Positions 1-11,243 are shown, counted from the stretch's first letter. The stretch: 64,000 nt of DNA from Clostridium cuniculi (GCF_004353185.1 NZ_SMUS01000003.1:1-64000), one strand, 5' to 3'. Translations and numbers: made by a program. Notes: generated by a model from the sequence alone, not told the origin.

Positions 1-36
1 AAATATTAATTTGGAAGGACCATTGAAATTAAGCCG

Positions 37-148
37 TAGAATTTAATAATTGATGGAGTAAAGTTGCGTAAAGAAGTTTTTACTGTTTGAGCGAATAGCG
101 AGTTTAAAAACTTTAGCAAACTTTACGGAATCAATTATATAAATTCTA
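37..148. repeat. Long imperfect hairpin element
   Basis: The outer arms TAGAATTTAATAATTGAT (37-54) and ATCAATTATATAAATTCTA (130-148) are near-perfect inverted repeats. They continue inward through AAAGTTGCGTAAAG (about 60-73) against CTTTAGCAAACTTT (111-124). The apex contains GAGCGAATAGCGAGT (89-103). No coding frame is evident. It looks like a dispersed palindromic (MITE-like) repeat or a structured RNA rather than a simple terminator, since no T-run follows. It lies just downstream of the minus-strand hydrolase stop. Confidence 0.55.
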
Positions 149-213
149 GGTGAAAATTTCACGGTTACTGGAAAATAAATATTTCATTTTTTCGCTTCCA
201 CGTAACGAAGAAT

Positions 214-1170
214 TTAGTTAATATATTTATTTAGAAAGTTTTCTACAGTTTCCCAATATAGTTTAGGATTAACGTAGCTAGCTCTAGCATGAGCTGCATC
301 AGGGATAATTAATTTTTCTTTTTCAGCTGGTGAAGCATTATAAAGTTTATCAAGCATAAAGAAAGGTACAAATCCGTCTTTATCACCATGAATAAAAAGT
401 GTTGGTGTTGTTGATTTTTTTATTTGCTTAATAGGAGATGCTTCACTAATAAAATATCCAGCTTGAAACTTACAAATAATGCTTGCAGTGTGCATTAGCG
501 GGAATGATGGTATTTTAAATAATGATTTTAATTGATAAGCAAATTGATTCCAAGTAGACGTATATCCACAATCCTCTATTATTGCCTTAACATTTCTAGG
601 TAAATTCTCACCAGAAGCACTCATAACAGTTGCAGCGCCCATAGAAACACCAAAAAGAACAATTTGAGAGTCTTTATAATTGTTAGTAATATAATTTGCT
701 AAATCAACAATATCAAGTCTTTCGTGCCATCCCATTCCTATGTAAGTTCCTTCACTTTTTCCATGACCTCTTAAATCAGGAATTATAATATTATATCCCA
801 TATCATAAAATTTTTTAGCATATGAAGCCATATATGTTCCTTGAGAAGTGTAACCATGAACTGCAATAACCCATTTATTAGAGTTGTTTTTATTTTTTAT
901 TATGTAGTTATGTAATTCTAAATTGTCTTTAGATTTAAGAAATAAATCTTCATAGTTACTATGTTTAAGCAACCATGTTTTACTATCAATAGTGGAAACA
1001 CCACTAGTTTCATTTTGTTTTGTCTCTTCATCAGTATTGCTTTTAAATATAAGATCCTTTGGATACTTTGGGTTTATACCTAAGTTATATAAATAATTTC
1101 CAACATAGAAAATCGTTATTATTAAAGCTATAAGTATAATACATAATAAAATTATTATGATTTCCTTCAT
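214..1170 (-). CDS. Membrane-anchored alpha/beta hydrolase
   Basis: The 318-residue protein starts with one hydrophobic segment (about residues 3-27) that should anchor it in the membrane, followed by a polar linker and an alpha/beta-hydrolase domain. The oxyanion region is VIAVHGYTS (101-109). The nucleophile elbow is GVSMG with Ser176. The acid is in HGDKD (Asp265) and the catalytic His is probably His294 in DAAHARA. This is the layout of the BAAT/YqkD-like serine hydrolases, whose substrates are mostly unknown. A ribosome binding site GAGGTGAG precedes the ATG. The gene is monocistronic and convergent with nothing in the window. The enzyme class is secure; the substrate is not. Confidence 0.85.
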   Translation of the reverse strand: MKEIIIILLCIILIALIITIFYVGNYLYNLGINPKYPKDLIFKSNTDEETKQNETSGVSTIDSKTWLLKHSNYEDLFLKSKDNLELHNYIIKNKNNSNKWVIAVHGYTSQGTYMASYAKKFYDMGYNIIIPDLRGHGKSEGTYIGMGWHERLDIVDLANYITNNYKDSQIVLFGVSMGAATVMSASGENLPRNVKAIIEDCGYTSTWNQFAYQLKSLFKIPSFPLMHTASIICKFQAGYFISEASPIKQIKKSTTPTLFIHGDKDGFVPFFMLDKLYNASPAEKEKLIIPDAAHARASYVNPKLYWETVENFLNKYIN

Positions 1171-1296
1171 GTACTCACCTCTAAAATATAATTTTTATAT
1201 TAATTATATCACTAAAGAAAAGGAAGTATGTGTTAATAAATATTTAATATAATACAGATAGAGTTTAGGAAAGTTATATTTTATTACATAGAAAAT

Positions 1297-1319
1297 GGAG
1301 CCTATTGATAGAAGGCTCC
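1297..1319 (-). terminator. Rho-independent terminator of asnB
   Basis: On the minus strand GGAGCCT and AGGCTCC form a 7-bp stem with a 9-nt loop, followed by ATTTTC. It lies just past the asnB stop. Confidence 0.8.
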
Positions 1320-1331
1320 TTAAATTTTAAA

Positions 1332-2918
1332 CTATTTTCCACTATCACCATAATTAGAAAGAACTCTAGCACTAGGATCATTAACATTGCATCCTTCCCA
1401 TTCTTTGTTTGGCATCCAGAAGTCTTTAATCCACTTAGCATTTCCAGAATAATATTTTTCAAAAATATCTCTATAAAGAAGAGACTCCTTAGTGAATGGT
1501 GTACAGTACTTATACTTTTCCTTAGCAAACTCAAGATCTTGAGAGGTGTATTTTTCATCAGCATATTCTTTCAAGTAATCTACTAGGGAATGTCCAACAG
1601 CATCACTAAAAGCAGCTTTTTCACGATATAATAAATCTTCAGGTAGATAGTTATCTCCTTCAAATGCTTTTCTTAATAAATATTTGCCTTTATTATAAGT
1701 ATTCATCTTTTTAGATGGATTAATACTCATCACATAATTTACAAAATCAATATCAGCAAAAGGAACTCGTCCTTCTAGTGCATGAGCAGAAATACATCTA
1801 TCAGCCCTTAAAACATCATACATATAAAGCTCTTTTATTCTTTTTTGTGATTCCTTTTGGAATTCACTTGGATTAGGTGCGAAATCAGTATATTTATAAC
1901 CAAATAGTTCATCACTTACTTCACCAGTTAAAATAACTTTTAAATCAGTATTTTCATGAATGTATTTACATAATAAGTACATTCCAATACTAGCTCTAAT
2001 AGTAGTAATATCAAAAGTTTCTAAATGATATATAACTTCTTCTAGTGAGTTTAAAACATCATCTTTAGTTATTATAACTTCAGTATGATCAGTACCTAAA
2101 AAATCAGCTGCTTGTTTTGCATATTTTAAATCTATTGGATCAGTATCCATTCCGATGGCAAAAGTTTTGATTGGATTATTCATAAATTTTTGAGCAATAG
2201 AGCATACAAGGGAAGAATCTAATCCTCCGCTTAATAAATATCCAATAGGTGCATCTGCATGAAGTCTTTTCTCTACGGCAGATATAAGTTTAGTTTTTAT
2301 ATTAGTAAATATAACATTTAAATCATCATTATTAATGAATTTTGATTCAGATAAATCATTGTAACAAATAAATTCACCATTTTTATAATAATACCCTGGA
2401 GGAAATGGCATAATATCTTCACAATAACCTATTAAAGCTTTGGCTTCGCTTGCAAAGCAGATTTTATGATCTTCTTTTGTGTAACCATAAAACATAGGCC
2501 TAATTCCCATGGGGTCCCTAGCGGCCATTATAGAGTCAGTTTCAGTATCATATAAAACTAAAGCAAATTCAGCATCAAGCATTTTACACATTATTTCTAT
2601 ACCATATTTATAATATAGTGGTATTAATACTTCACAATCACTATTAGAATGGAAACTATATTCATTAGATAGTAATTCTCTTAGAGATTTATAATTATAA
2701 ATTTCTCCATTACATACAAGTTCACAGGAATTATATTTAAATGGTTGATTTCCGTTAGAAGATAGGTCCATTATTGATAAACGATTAAAGCCCCAAGATA
2801 AACCATTTTCAATAGCAGCATAGCTATTATCTGGTCCCCTGTGTTCAACCTTTTTTAAAATTTTTGAGAAGTCATATAAGGTTAATTTATTAGAAGAAAA
2901 TACAACAAAGCTACACAA
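1332..2918 (-). CDS. asnB: Asparagine synthetase (glutamine-hydrolysing)
   Basis: The enzyme converts aspartate, ATP and glutamine to asparagine in the cytoplasm. The 528-residue protein begins Met-Cys, so Cys2 is the free N-terminal nucleophile of the glutaminase (Ntn) domain. HRGPD (26-30) and the CNGEIYN region (69-75) belong to that domain. The synthetase half carries the ATP-pyrophosphatase loop SGGLDSS (230-236). Length is close to bacterial AsnB (about 550). The start codon is TTG, preceded on the minus strand by AGGGGGA; any other start would bury the catalytic Cys. It is monocistronic, with its own terminator and a structured leader upstream that suggests attenuation. Confidence 0.93.
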   Translation of the reverse strand: MCSFVVFSSNKLTLYDFSKILKKVEHRGPDNSYAAIENGLSWGFNRLSIMDLSSNGNQPFKYNSCELVCNGEIYNYKSLRELLSNEYSFHSNSDCEVLIPLYYKYGIEIMCKMLDAEFALVLYDTETDSIMAARDPMGIRPMFYGYTKEDHKICFASEAKALIGYCEDIMPFPPGYYYKNGEFICYNDLSESKFINNDDLNVIFTNIKTKLISAVEKRLHADAPIGYLLSGGLDSSLVCSIAQKFMNNPIKTFAIGMDTDPIDLKYAKQAADFLGTDHTEVIITKDDVLNSLEEVIYHLETFDITTIRASIGMYLLCKYIHENTDLKVILTGEVSDELFGYKYTDFAPNPSEFQKESQKRIKELYMYDVLRADRCISAHALEGRVPFADIDFVNYVMSINPSKKMNTYNKGKYLLRKAFEGDNYLPEDLLYREKAAFSDAVGHSLVDYLKEYADEKYTSQDLEFAKEKYKYCTPFTKESLLYRDIFEKYYSGNAKWIKDFWMPNKEWEGCNVNDPSARVLSNYGDSGK

Positions 2919-3075
2919 TTTTTAGTCCCCCTTTATAAAATAATAAAGGCCCGCTAAAAGCGAGCCTTATAAATAATTCTTAATTGCACAAAGGCTCAAA
3001 GATAAGAAATAAAAATTTAAAATATAATTTTAAATTTTTAGATTAACTTTATCATCGCCTTTGATGATATTTTAT
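2919..3075 (-). promoter_or_regulatory. Structured asnB leader, possible attenuator
   Basis: On the minus strand the leader can form a closing stem CAAAGGC/GCCTTTG (plus-strand 3057-3063 with 2989-2995) around an AT-rich hairpin (about 3011-3039). It can alternatively pair GAGCCTT with AAGGCTC (plus 2991-2997 with 2962-2968). The second segment is also one arm of a stem AAGGCTCGCT/AGCGGGCCTT (2946-2968) lying just before the ribosome binding site. Mutually exclusive pairings are typical of riboswitches or attenuators. I do not recognise the class; there is no T-box antiterminator motif. A plausible promoter lies further upstream, with -35 TTGTTG and -10 TAATAT 17 nt apart (about 3093-3121). 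The rest of the 2919-3332 gap shows nothing else I can name. Confidence 0.45.
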
Positions 3076-3332
3076 TAAAAAAACCATTTTTTAAATTATA
3101 TTACAAATGGTATAAAAATGCAACAAAACTTAAAAAAATAGAATGTAGGAGCAATCTTTAGATAATGATTAATATAAGAATAATGGGTTAAAATTATAGG
3201 TAATACTTTATTGTATTATTAACCTTACTTTTTATAGATAAAGAACTCTAAATGATGTACAATATTATGGGACAATAAAATATATTGTTATAAGTGAGCG
3301 ATAAAAATCAATTTAAGATAAGGAGATTTTAG

Positions 3333-4808
3333 ATGTTATTAAGTGAAATATTAAAAAATTCAAATTTAGATTATACTTCTACAAATGAAATAGATTATAC
3401 AAAAATAAATGTTATAGATATTACAAGAGATACAAGACAAGTAATAGAGGGAAGTCTTTTTATTGCTGTTATAGGATTAAAAGTAGATGGACATGATTTG
3501 ATAAATGATGCTATAGAAAAAGGCGCAAAGGTAATTGTTCATAGTAAAGATATAAGTGATATTAAAGAGGGAGTTGCTTACATAAAGGTAAGTGATACAA
3601 GAGAATGCATGGCTATTATTGCAAAGACATTCTTTAATATACAAGATGGTGATTTAACGTTCTTAGGGGTAACAGGTACTAATGGAAAGACTACATCAAC
3701 ATATATGATGAAACACATATTAGAGCATGCGGGGAATAAGGTTGGACTTATAGGTACTATAGCAAATTACATTGGAGATAAGATGATTCCAACATCTATG
3801 ACAACTCCAGAAGCTATAGAATTATTTAGGCTTATTAAAGATATGAGAGAAGCTGGATGTAAATACTGCTTAATGGAAGTATCATCACATGCCTCAGCAA
3901 TGGGAAGAGTAGAAGGGTTAAACTTTAGTAGAGGAATGTTTACAAACTTAACTCAAGATCATTTGGATTATCATAAGACATTTGAAAATTATTATAATGC
4001 AAAGTTTAAATTTATTAAGGGTGCTGAAACTACTGTTATAAACTGTGATGATCAATATGGAAAGAAAATGTTAAATACATTACATGAAGATAGTAATGAT
4101 GATAAAGTTGTTACTTCTTATGGAGTAGATAATGGATATGTTAGAGCTAAAAATTTAGATTTACAAGCTAATGGTTCAACTTTTGATTTATATATTGGTG
4201 AAGAATTTAAAGGTAATGTTAGACTTCATATTCCAGGGCTTTATAATATTTATAATGCATTAGGTGTTATAGGAATGCTTGTTGTTGGTGGATATGTAAG
4301 TGTAGAAGAGGTTGTAGAGGCTTTCGATACAATGAAAGCAGTTGCTGGAAGATGTGAAAGAGTTTATCATGATAAAATGAACTCTACAATAGTTGTAGAT
4401 TATGCTCATACTCCAGATGGACTTGAAAATATTTTAGAAACTATGAAAGAAGTTGTTAAAGGTAAATTAATAACAGTATTTGGTTGTGGTGGAGATAGAG
4501 ATAAAACAAAGAGACCTTTAATGGGAGCAATTGCTGAAAAATATAGTGATGTTACAATAGTAACTTCTGATAATCCAAGAACAGAAGATCCACATAGAAT
4601 AATAGAAGATATATTAGAGGGAATTAGAGATAGTCACACTGTTATTGAAGATAGAAAAGAAGCTATAGAATATGCATGCAGAATTGCAGGGAAAGATGAT
4701 ATAGTTGTTATAGCCGGAAAAGGCCATGAAGATTATCAAATAATTGGTACAGTAAAACATCATTTTAGTGATAAAGAAACAGTTATAAATTATTTTAATA
4801 ACATTTAA
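3333..4808 (+). CDS. murE: UDP-MurNAc-tripeptide synthetase MurE
   Basis: MurE adds the diamino acid at position 3 of the peptidoglycan stem peptide, using ATP, in the cytoplasm. The 491-residue protein has the Mur ligase order: an N-terminal UDP-binding domain, a central ATPase with GVTGTNGKTTS (112-122), and a C-terminal domain. The C-terminal motif DNPRTEDP (near residue 410) is the DNPR signature typical of ligases adding diaminopimelate rather than lysine. AAGGAG lies just upstream of the ATG. It stands alone, not in a dcw cluster, which is common in clostridia. A strong terminator follows. Confidence 0.95.
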   Translation: MLLSEILKNSNLDYTSTNEIDYTKINVIDITRDTRQVIEGSLFIAVIGLKVDGHDLINDAIEKGAKVIVHSKDISDIKEGVAYIKVSDTRECMAIIAKTFFNIQDGDLTFLGVTGTNGKTTSTYMMKHILEHAGNKVGLIGTIANYIGDKMIPTSMTTPEAIELFRLIKDMREAGCKYCLMEVSSHASAMGRVEGLNFSRGMFTNLTQDHLDYHKTFENYYNAKFKFIKGAETTVINCDDQYGKKMLNTLHEDSNDDKVVTSYGVDNGYVRAKNLDLQANGSTFDLYIGEEFKGNVRLHIPGLYNIYNALGVIGMLVVGGYVSVEEVVEAFDTMKAVAGRCERVYHDKMNSTIVVDYAHTPDGLENILETMKEVVKGKLITVFGCGGDRDKTKRPLMGAIAEKYSDVTIVTSDNPRTEDPHRIIEDILEGIRDSHTVIEDRKEAIEYACRIAGKDDIVVIAGKGHEDYQIIGTVKHHFSDKETVINYFNNI

Positions 4809-4826
4809 TTAAAATAATTATTTTTA

Positions 4827-4860
4827 AAACAGGTATACTTGAAGGTATACCTGTTTTTTT
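4827..4860 (+). terminator. Terminator after murE
   Basis: AAACAGGTATAC (4827-4838) pairs with GTATACCTGTTT (4845-4856), and a T-run follows. Confidence 0.92.
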
Positions 4861-5088
4861 CTGGAAATTCTAGAAAATAAATTGAAAATGTTTACAGAAA
4901 GTGAGCAAAAAAATAAAAAAAACTAATGCTTTTTAAAAGTAGCATAAAAAATATACAAAAAATAAAAAAAATGTACAAAGCTTATTTTGAAAAATTGTTA
5001 TTATATAAGTGTAAATGATTTAATCATAAAACAAATTATTAAATTATATATTATTAAAAATAATGAATTTAAGGTGGGATAATTTATT

Positions 5089-7350
5089 ATGGTAAAAAAT
5101 AATTTAGCTGAGATCTTAAAAAATAGGTTTCAAAAAACAATAGAAGAAGCAACAAACGAAGAAGTATATTTAGCATTGTTAGAAATGACAAAAGGATGCA
5201 TTAAAAATAAAGGTACAAATAAAGGAAATAAAAAATTATATTATATTTCAGCAGAATTTTTAATTGGTAAATTACTATCAAATAATTTAATAAATTTAGG
5301 ACTTTATGATGAAGTTAAAGAAGTATTAGCTGCTAATGGAAAAGATTTAACTGAAATAGAAGAAATAGAATTAGAACCTTCATTAGGAAATGGTGGATTA
5401 GGAAGATTAGCTGCATGTTTCTTAGACTCAATAGCAACTTTAGGATTAAATGGAGATGGTGTTGGATTAAACTATCACTATGGATTATTTAAACAAGTAT
5501 TTAAGAACAATAAACAAACAGCTGAAAAGAATCCATGGATAACTTCAGAAGGTTGGTTAAATAAATCTAACATTAAATTTGATGTATTATTTGGTGGATT
5601 TAAAGTAACTTCAACATTATATGATATAGACGTAACAGGATATAATCAAGCATCAAATAAATTAAGATTATTCGATATAGATTCTATAGATGAAACTTTA
5701 GTAAAAGATGGAATAAACTTTGATAAAGAAGATATCAAAAAGAATTTAACATTATTCTTATATCCAGATGATAGTGATGAGGCAGGACACTTATTAAGAA
5801 TATATCAGCAATACTTTATGGTAAGTAACGCTGCACAATTAATTCTTTTAGAAGCAGAAGAAAATGGATATGACTTACACAAGTTACATGAGCATGTAGT
5901 TGTTCAAATTAATGATACACACCCTTCAATGGTTATACCAGAATTAATAAGATTATTAGGGGAAAAGGGTATTGAAATGCAAGAAGCTATCGGTATCGTT
6001 ACCAAAACTTGTGCATATACAAACCACACAATATTAGCTGAAGCATTAGAGAAATGGCCAATAGCTTACTTAGAAAAAGTTGTGCCTCAATTAATGCCAA
6101 TTATTAGAGAATTAGATAACTTAGTTAAAGCAAAATATGAAGATGAAAGAGTTTATATTATAGATAAAGATGATAGAGTTCATATGGCTCACATGGATAT
6201 TCACTATGGATTCAGTGTAAATGGTGTTGCAGCACTTCACACAGAAATCTTAGAACAAGAAGAATTAAGACCATTCTATGATATATATCCAGAAAAGTTT
6301 AACAATAAAACAAATGGTATAACTTTCAGAAGATGGTTAATACACTGTAATAATGAGTTAACTAACTATATTACAGAACTTATCGGTGAAGACTTTAAAA
6401 CTGATGCAACTAAGTTAGAAGATTTAGCTAAGTATATTGATAATAAAGAAGTATTAGCGAAACTTGGAGAAATTAAAAAGCATAATAAAATTGCATTAAA
6501 GAAATATTTAAAAGATACTCAAGGTGTTGAAATAGATGAAAATTCTATTTTCGATATTCAAATAAAGAGACTTCATGAATATAAGAGACAACAAATGAAT
6601 GTTTTATATATCATTCATAAATATTTAGATATTAAAGCAGGAAACATTCCAACAACTCCAATTACAATGATATTTGGGGCAAAAGCTGCACCAGCTTATA
6701 TAATAGCACAAGATATAATCCATACAATTCTTTGCTTACAAGAAATTATAAATAATGATCCAGTTGTTAGCAAACACTTAAAAGTTGTTATGGTTGAAAA
6801 CTATAATGTAACTAAGGCTTCTAAGTTAATACCAGCTTGTGATGTTTCAGAACAAATTTCTTTAGCATCTAAAGAGGCTTCAGGAACAGGTAATATGAAG
6901 TTTATGTTAAATGGTGCTTTAACTTTAGGAACTGAAGATGGAGCTAACGTTGAAATTCATGAATTAGTTGGAGATGATAACATCTATATCTTTGGTGAAT
7001 CAAGTGAACAAGTAATTGAACACTATAAGAAGGCTGATTATGTTTCAAGAGAATATTATGAAAAAGAAAACATCAAAGAATTAGTTGACTTTATAGTAAG
7101 TGATGAAATGTTAAAGGTTGGAGATGAAGTTAACTTAAATAGACTTCACAATGAATTAATTGTTAAAGACTGGTTCATGACATTACTTGATATTGAAGAT
7201 TATATTAAGACTAAAAACCAAGTATTTGAAGATTATTCAGATAGAGAAACTTGGAATAGAAAAGTTTTAATAAATATCAGTAAAGCTGGATTCTTCTCAT
7301 CAGATAGAACAATTGCTCAATATAATGAAGATATCTGGAAATTAAAATAA
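5089..7350 (+). CDS. glgP: Glycogen/alpha-glucan phosphorylase
   Basis: The enzyme releases glucose-1-phosphate from alpha-1,4-glucans with phosphate and PLP. The 753-residue protein shows the family signature ASGTGNMKF, with the PLP lysine at Lys604, followed by [14 protein letters not shown]. The N-terminal region contains [15 protein letters not shown], which forms part of the active site. Length is slightly short of the family's usual 790-840, mainly through a compact N-terminus. AAGGTGGG precedes the ATG. No other glycogen genes adjoin it; it has its own terminator and a 280-base AT-rich upstream region where I see no clear operator. Confidence 0.95.
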   Translation: MVKNNLAEILKNRFQKTIEEATNEEVYLALLEMTKGCIKNKGTNKGNKKLYYISAEFLIGKLLSNNLINLGLYDEVKEVLAANGKDLTEIEEIELEPSLGNGGLGRLAACFLDSIATLGLNGDGVGLNYHYGLFKQVFKNNKQTAEKNPWITSEGWLNKSNIKFDVLFGGFKVTSTLYDIDVTGYNQASNKLRLFDIDSIDETLVKDGINFDKEDIKKNLTLFLYPDDSDEAGHLLRIYQQYFMVSNAAQLILLEAEENGYDLHKLHEHVVVQINDTHPSMVIPELIRLLGEKGIEMQEAIGIVTKTCAYTNHTILAEALEKWPIAYLEKVVPQLMPIIRELDNLVKAKYEDERVYIIDKDDRVHMAHMDIHYGFSVNGVAALHTEILEQEELRPFYDIYPEKFNNKTNGITFRRWLIHCNNELTNYITELIGEDFKTDATKLEDLAKYIDNKEVLAKLGEIKKHNKIALKKYLKDTQGVEIDENSIFDIQIKRLHEYKRQQMNVLYIIHKYLDIKAGNIPTTPITMIFGAKAAPAYIIAQDIIHTILCLQEIINNDPVVSKHLKVVMVENYNVTKASKLIPACDVSEQISLASKEASGTGNMKFMLNGALTLGTEDGANVEIHELVGDDNIYIFGESSEQVIEHYKKADYVSREYYEKENIKELVDFIVSDEMLKVGDEVNLNRLHNELIVKDWFMTLLDIEDYIKTKNQVFEDYSDRETWNRKVLINISKAGFFSSDRTIAQYNEDIWKLK

Positions 7351-7373
7351 TATAATAAATATAGAAAAAGTTG

Positions 7374-7400
7374 AAGGAGCTTATCATAGATGAGCTCCTT
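7374..7400 (+). terminator. Terminator after glgP
   Basis: AAGGAGCTTATC and GATGAGCTCCTT form a stem with a short loop, followed by TATTATT. Confidence 0.8.
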
Positions 7401-7462
7401 TATTATTCCAAGATTTAAACTAGTATTACTTAAAATAATATAAAATGTTGAGTAGTTTTTTA

Positions 7463-7807
7463 TTAAACTGCAACATTAAGAATTTCCTCTACCTTCTTTT
7501 TAGAAGTTGGAATTATTCCACAATTAGGAGTTGAATATGGTAAATAACGAATATTTAAAGGTTTTCTTTCTGCAAATAAAGCTTCGTATTTAGCTGAAGG
7601 TCTATTTGATTCAACAGTTCTAATCAATCCTTGTTCTACGAATTTTTTTTCAGAAATGTTATATAGTAAATAAAATATTTCTTCATCTCTAGCATCACTA
7701 ATTAATCTTTCTGCATTTAAATTATTTATTTTAAAGTTATACCCGTTAAGTAATTTGTGGGTACTGTTCTCCGATTTAGCGTTAGTTCTTAAAATGTAAT
7801 ATCTCAT
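7463..7807 (-). CDS. Small protein of unknown function
   Basis: This 114-residue protein begins MRYYILRTNAK. A longer reading frame starts 18 bases earlier, but that ATG lies inside the ribosome binding site GGGGAGAG, so the second ATG (7805-7807) is the better start. The protein is soluble, mixed alpha/beta by composition, with no signal peptide, no membrane segment and no motif I recognise. The C-terminal part is basic (TSKKKVEEIL). It is monocistronic and divergent from the licT cassette. I infer no function. Confidence 0.6.
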   Translation of the reverse strand: MRYYILRTNAKSENSTHKLLNGYNFKINNLNAERLISDARDEEIFYLLYNISEKKFVEQGLIRTVESNRPSAKYEALFAERKPLNIRYLPYSTPNCGIIPTSKKKVEEILNVAV

Positions 7808-7889
7808 AAAAAAATCTCTCCCCATTTAAATATATATTTTTATAAAATTAATTATCTATTAATTTTAGTTATTTTCTCATTTAATTAAA

Positions 7890-7907
7890 AGTAGTTTGGC
7901 CACCCTA
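7890..7907. promoter_or_regulatory. Small GC-rich dyad upstream of the 114-residue gene
   Basis: GTAGTTTGGCCACCCTAC has the symmetric form GTAG-N3-GGCC-N3-CTAC in an otherwise AT-only intergenic region. It could be an operator for the minus-strand gene or a small RNA hairpin. The remainder of 7808-8030 shows nothing else. Confidence 0.3.
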
Positions 7908-8030
7908 CAGTTATATATAATAACATTTATGGAAAATAAAGTAAACAAGTGAAAAGTAATTTTTGTACAAGTTAATTTGATAAAAATATACATTATGTTA
8001 TTGCAAAAAACAACATTATAATTCTAGTTA

Positions 8031-8069
8031 TTGACATTGAAATTTCTTTATGATATCATTATCATAAAG
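8031..8069 (+). promoter_or_regulatory. licT promoter with overlapping dyad operator
   Basis: The -35 TTGACA (8031-8036) and -10 TATCAT (8054-8059) are 17 bases apart. A perfect 10-bp inverted repeat, CTTTATGATA (8046-8055) and TATCATAAAG (8060-8069), straddles the -10, so a repressor bound there would block the promoter. Confidence 0.6.
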
Positions 8070-8083
8070 TTAATAAAGGACAT

Positions 8084-8170
8084 GGGTTGTTACTGGTTAT
8101 GCAGGCTTTACCAAAATATTTATAATGTTTTGAAAGAAAATATTATTTTATTTGAGTATGGTCTTTTTTT
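8084..8170 (+). promoter_or_regulatory. RAT antiterminator and overlapping terminator before licT
   Basis: Positions 8084-8112 match the BglG/LicT RNA antiterminator (RAT): GGGTTGTTACTGG followed by TTATGCAGGCTTTACC. The 3' end of the RAT overlaps the 5' arm of a terminator-like hairpin (about 8109-8163) ending in seven Ts (8164-8170). LicT binding would stabilise the RAT and allow read-through, so the gene is probably autoregulated. Confidence 0.8.
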
Positions 8171-8204
8171 ATACTTTAAAACAGATGAAAAGGGGGAGAA
8201 ATAG

Positions 8205-9041
8205 TTGAAGATAGATAAAATAATAAATAATAATTTGATTAGAACATTTGATAATAACGGTAAAGAAGTACTTGTTATGGGATGTGGACTAGGCTTTCAA
8301 AAGAAAATTGGAGATACAATAGATCAAAGCAAGATAGAAAAGATATATGCTATTGAGAATAAAAGTGATTCTAATAAATTAATGACTTTACTATCAGAAA
8401 TCCCTTTAGAATATATACAAGTTTCTAACGAAATTATTTCTTATGCAAAATATTCATTAGGTAAAAGATTAAATGATAATATTTATATTTCATTAACAGA
8501 TCATATTAGTTTTGCAATTGAAAGATATAAGCAAGGATTAACCTTTAAGAATGCTTTATTATGGGAAATAAAAAGATTCTATAATCATGAATTTTTAATT
8601 GGTAAGGAAGCTTTGGCTATTATAAAAAAACGTTTAAATGTTGTGCTTCCAGAAGATGAAGCAGCATCAATAGCATTACATATAGTTAATGCACAATTAA
8701 ATTCTAGAGATATGAATGATACCTTAGATATAACGAAAATGATTCAAAATATTTTAAATATAGTTAAGTTTCATTTCAATATAGAATTAGATGAATACTC
8801 ACTTCATTATGAAAGGTTTATTACTCATTTAAAGTTTTTTGCACAAAGAATGCTTAGTGGAAAAGTTATGAAAAGTGATGATACTAATTTCTGTGAAATG
8901 ATAAAAGGACAATATAAGGATGCATATTTATGTGCAGAAAAAATAAAGAAGTATATTGATAAAGAGTTTAATCATGAACTTTCAGATGAAGAAATGATGT
9001 ATTTAACAGTACATATAAAAAGAATAATAAAAGAAGATTAA
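8205..9041 (+). CDS. licT: LicT/BglG-family transcription antiterminator
   Basis: The 278-residue protein has the family order: an N-terminal RNA-binding (CAT) domain of about 55 residues, which begins MKIDKIINNN and contains GCGLGFQKK, then two PTS regulation domains (about 65-170 and 175-278). Conserved histidines such as the one in LTDHISFA are the sites where PTS phosphorylation sets activity. The start is TTG, preceded by AGGGGGAG. It is first in a cassette with an EIIBCA permease and a GH1 enzyme, and RAT elements lie before itself and before the permease. The expected signal is a beta-glucoside sensed through the permease's phosphorylation state. Confidence 0.92.
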   Translation: MKIDKIINNNLIRTFDNNGKEVLVMGCGLGFQKKIGDTIDQSKIEKIYAIENKSDSNKLMTLLSEIPLEYIQVSNEIISYAKYSLGKRLNDNIYISLTDHISFAIERYKQGLTFKNALLWEIKRFYNHEFLIGKEALAIIKKRLNVVLPEDEAASIALHIVNAQLNSRDMNDTLDITKMIQNILNIVKFHFNIELDEYSLHYERFITHLKFFAQRMLSGKVMKSDDTNFCEMIKGQYKDAYLCAEKIKKYIDKEFNHELSDEEMMYLTVHIKRIIKED

Positions 9042-9112
9042 AAGGAAGCTCAGCTCTCTTAGTTTGCTGAGTAAGTTCGATTAATTAAATCAAAGATTTA
9101 GAATATTACTTA

Positions 9113-9188
9113 GGATTGTTACTAGTAATGTAGGCTATACCTAAGAATTATGGATTTGAGCGCTCATCTATAATTCTTAGGTTTTTTT
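9113..9188 (+). promoter_or_regulatory. RAT antiterminator and terminator before the first EIIBCA gene
   Basis: Positions 9113-9141 form a RAT beginning GGATTGTTACTAGTAATG and ending GGCTATACC. The terminator stem CCTAAGAATTAT (9140-9151) with ATAATTCTTAGG (9170-9181) is perfect and is followed by seven Ts. Its first bases overlap the RAT's last bases, the standard competitive arrangement. Confidence 0.92.
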
Positions 9189-9226
9189 ATAAATAAAAGC
9201 TTAGTTATGAAAGGTAGTTACTGTAA

Positions 9227-11170
<1,944 letters not shown>

Positions 11171-11184
11171 TATATAATAATAAA

Positions 11185-11243
11185 ATTTAATAGTTAGGAG
11201 AATAGTTAGATAAATTCTAGTTATATTTTCTTAACTATTAAAT
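11185..11243 (+). promoter_or_regulatory. Intercistronic hairpin between EIIBCA and GH1
   Basis: ATTTAATAGTTAGGAGAAT (11185-11203) pairs with ATTTTCTTAACTATTAAAT (11225-11243), with two G-U pairs and no T-run after it. It lies within the operon just before the GH1 ribosome binding site. It may be an mRNA processing or stability element. Confidence 0.5.

Noticed and set aside
3077..3116. Terminator hairpin upstream of asnB
   Set aside because: ACCATTT and AAATGGT flank an AT-rich loop with a minus-strand T-run, but no gene ends there on that strand and the segment overlaps the likely asnB promoter.
2919..3332. T-box riboswitch for asnB
   Set aside because: I find no antiterminator T-box sequence (of the type GGGTGGNACCGCG) and no stem I landmarks, so I left the leader unclassified.
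9049..9071. Terminator after the first licT gene
   Set aside because: CTCAGC and GCTGAG form a short stem, but no T-run follows, and the true terminator is the RAT-controlled one at 9140-9188.
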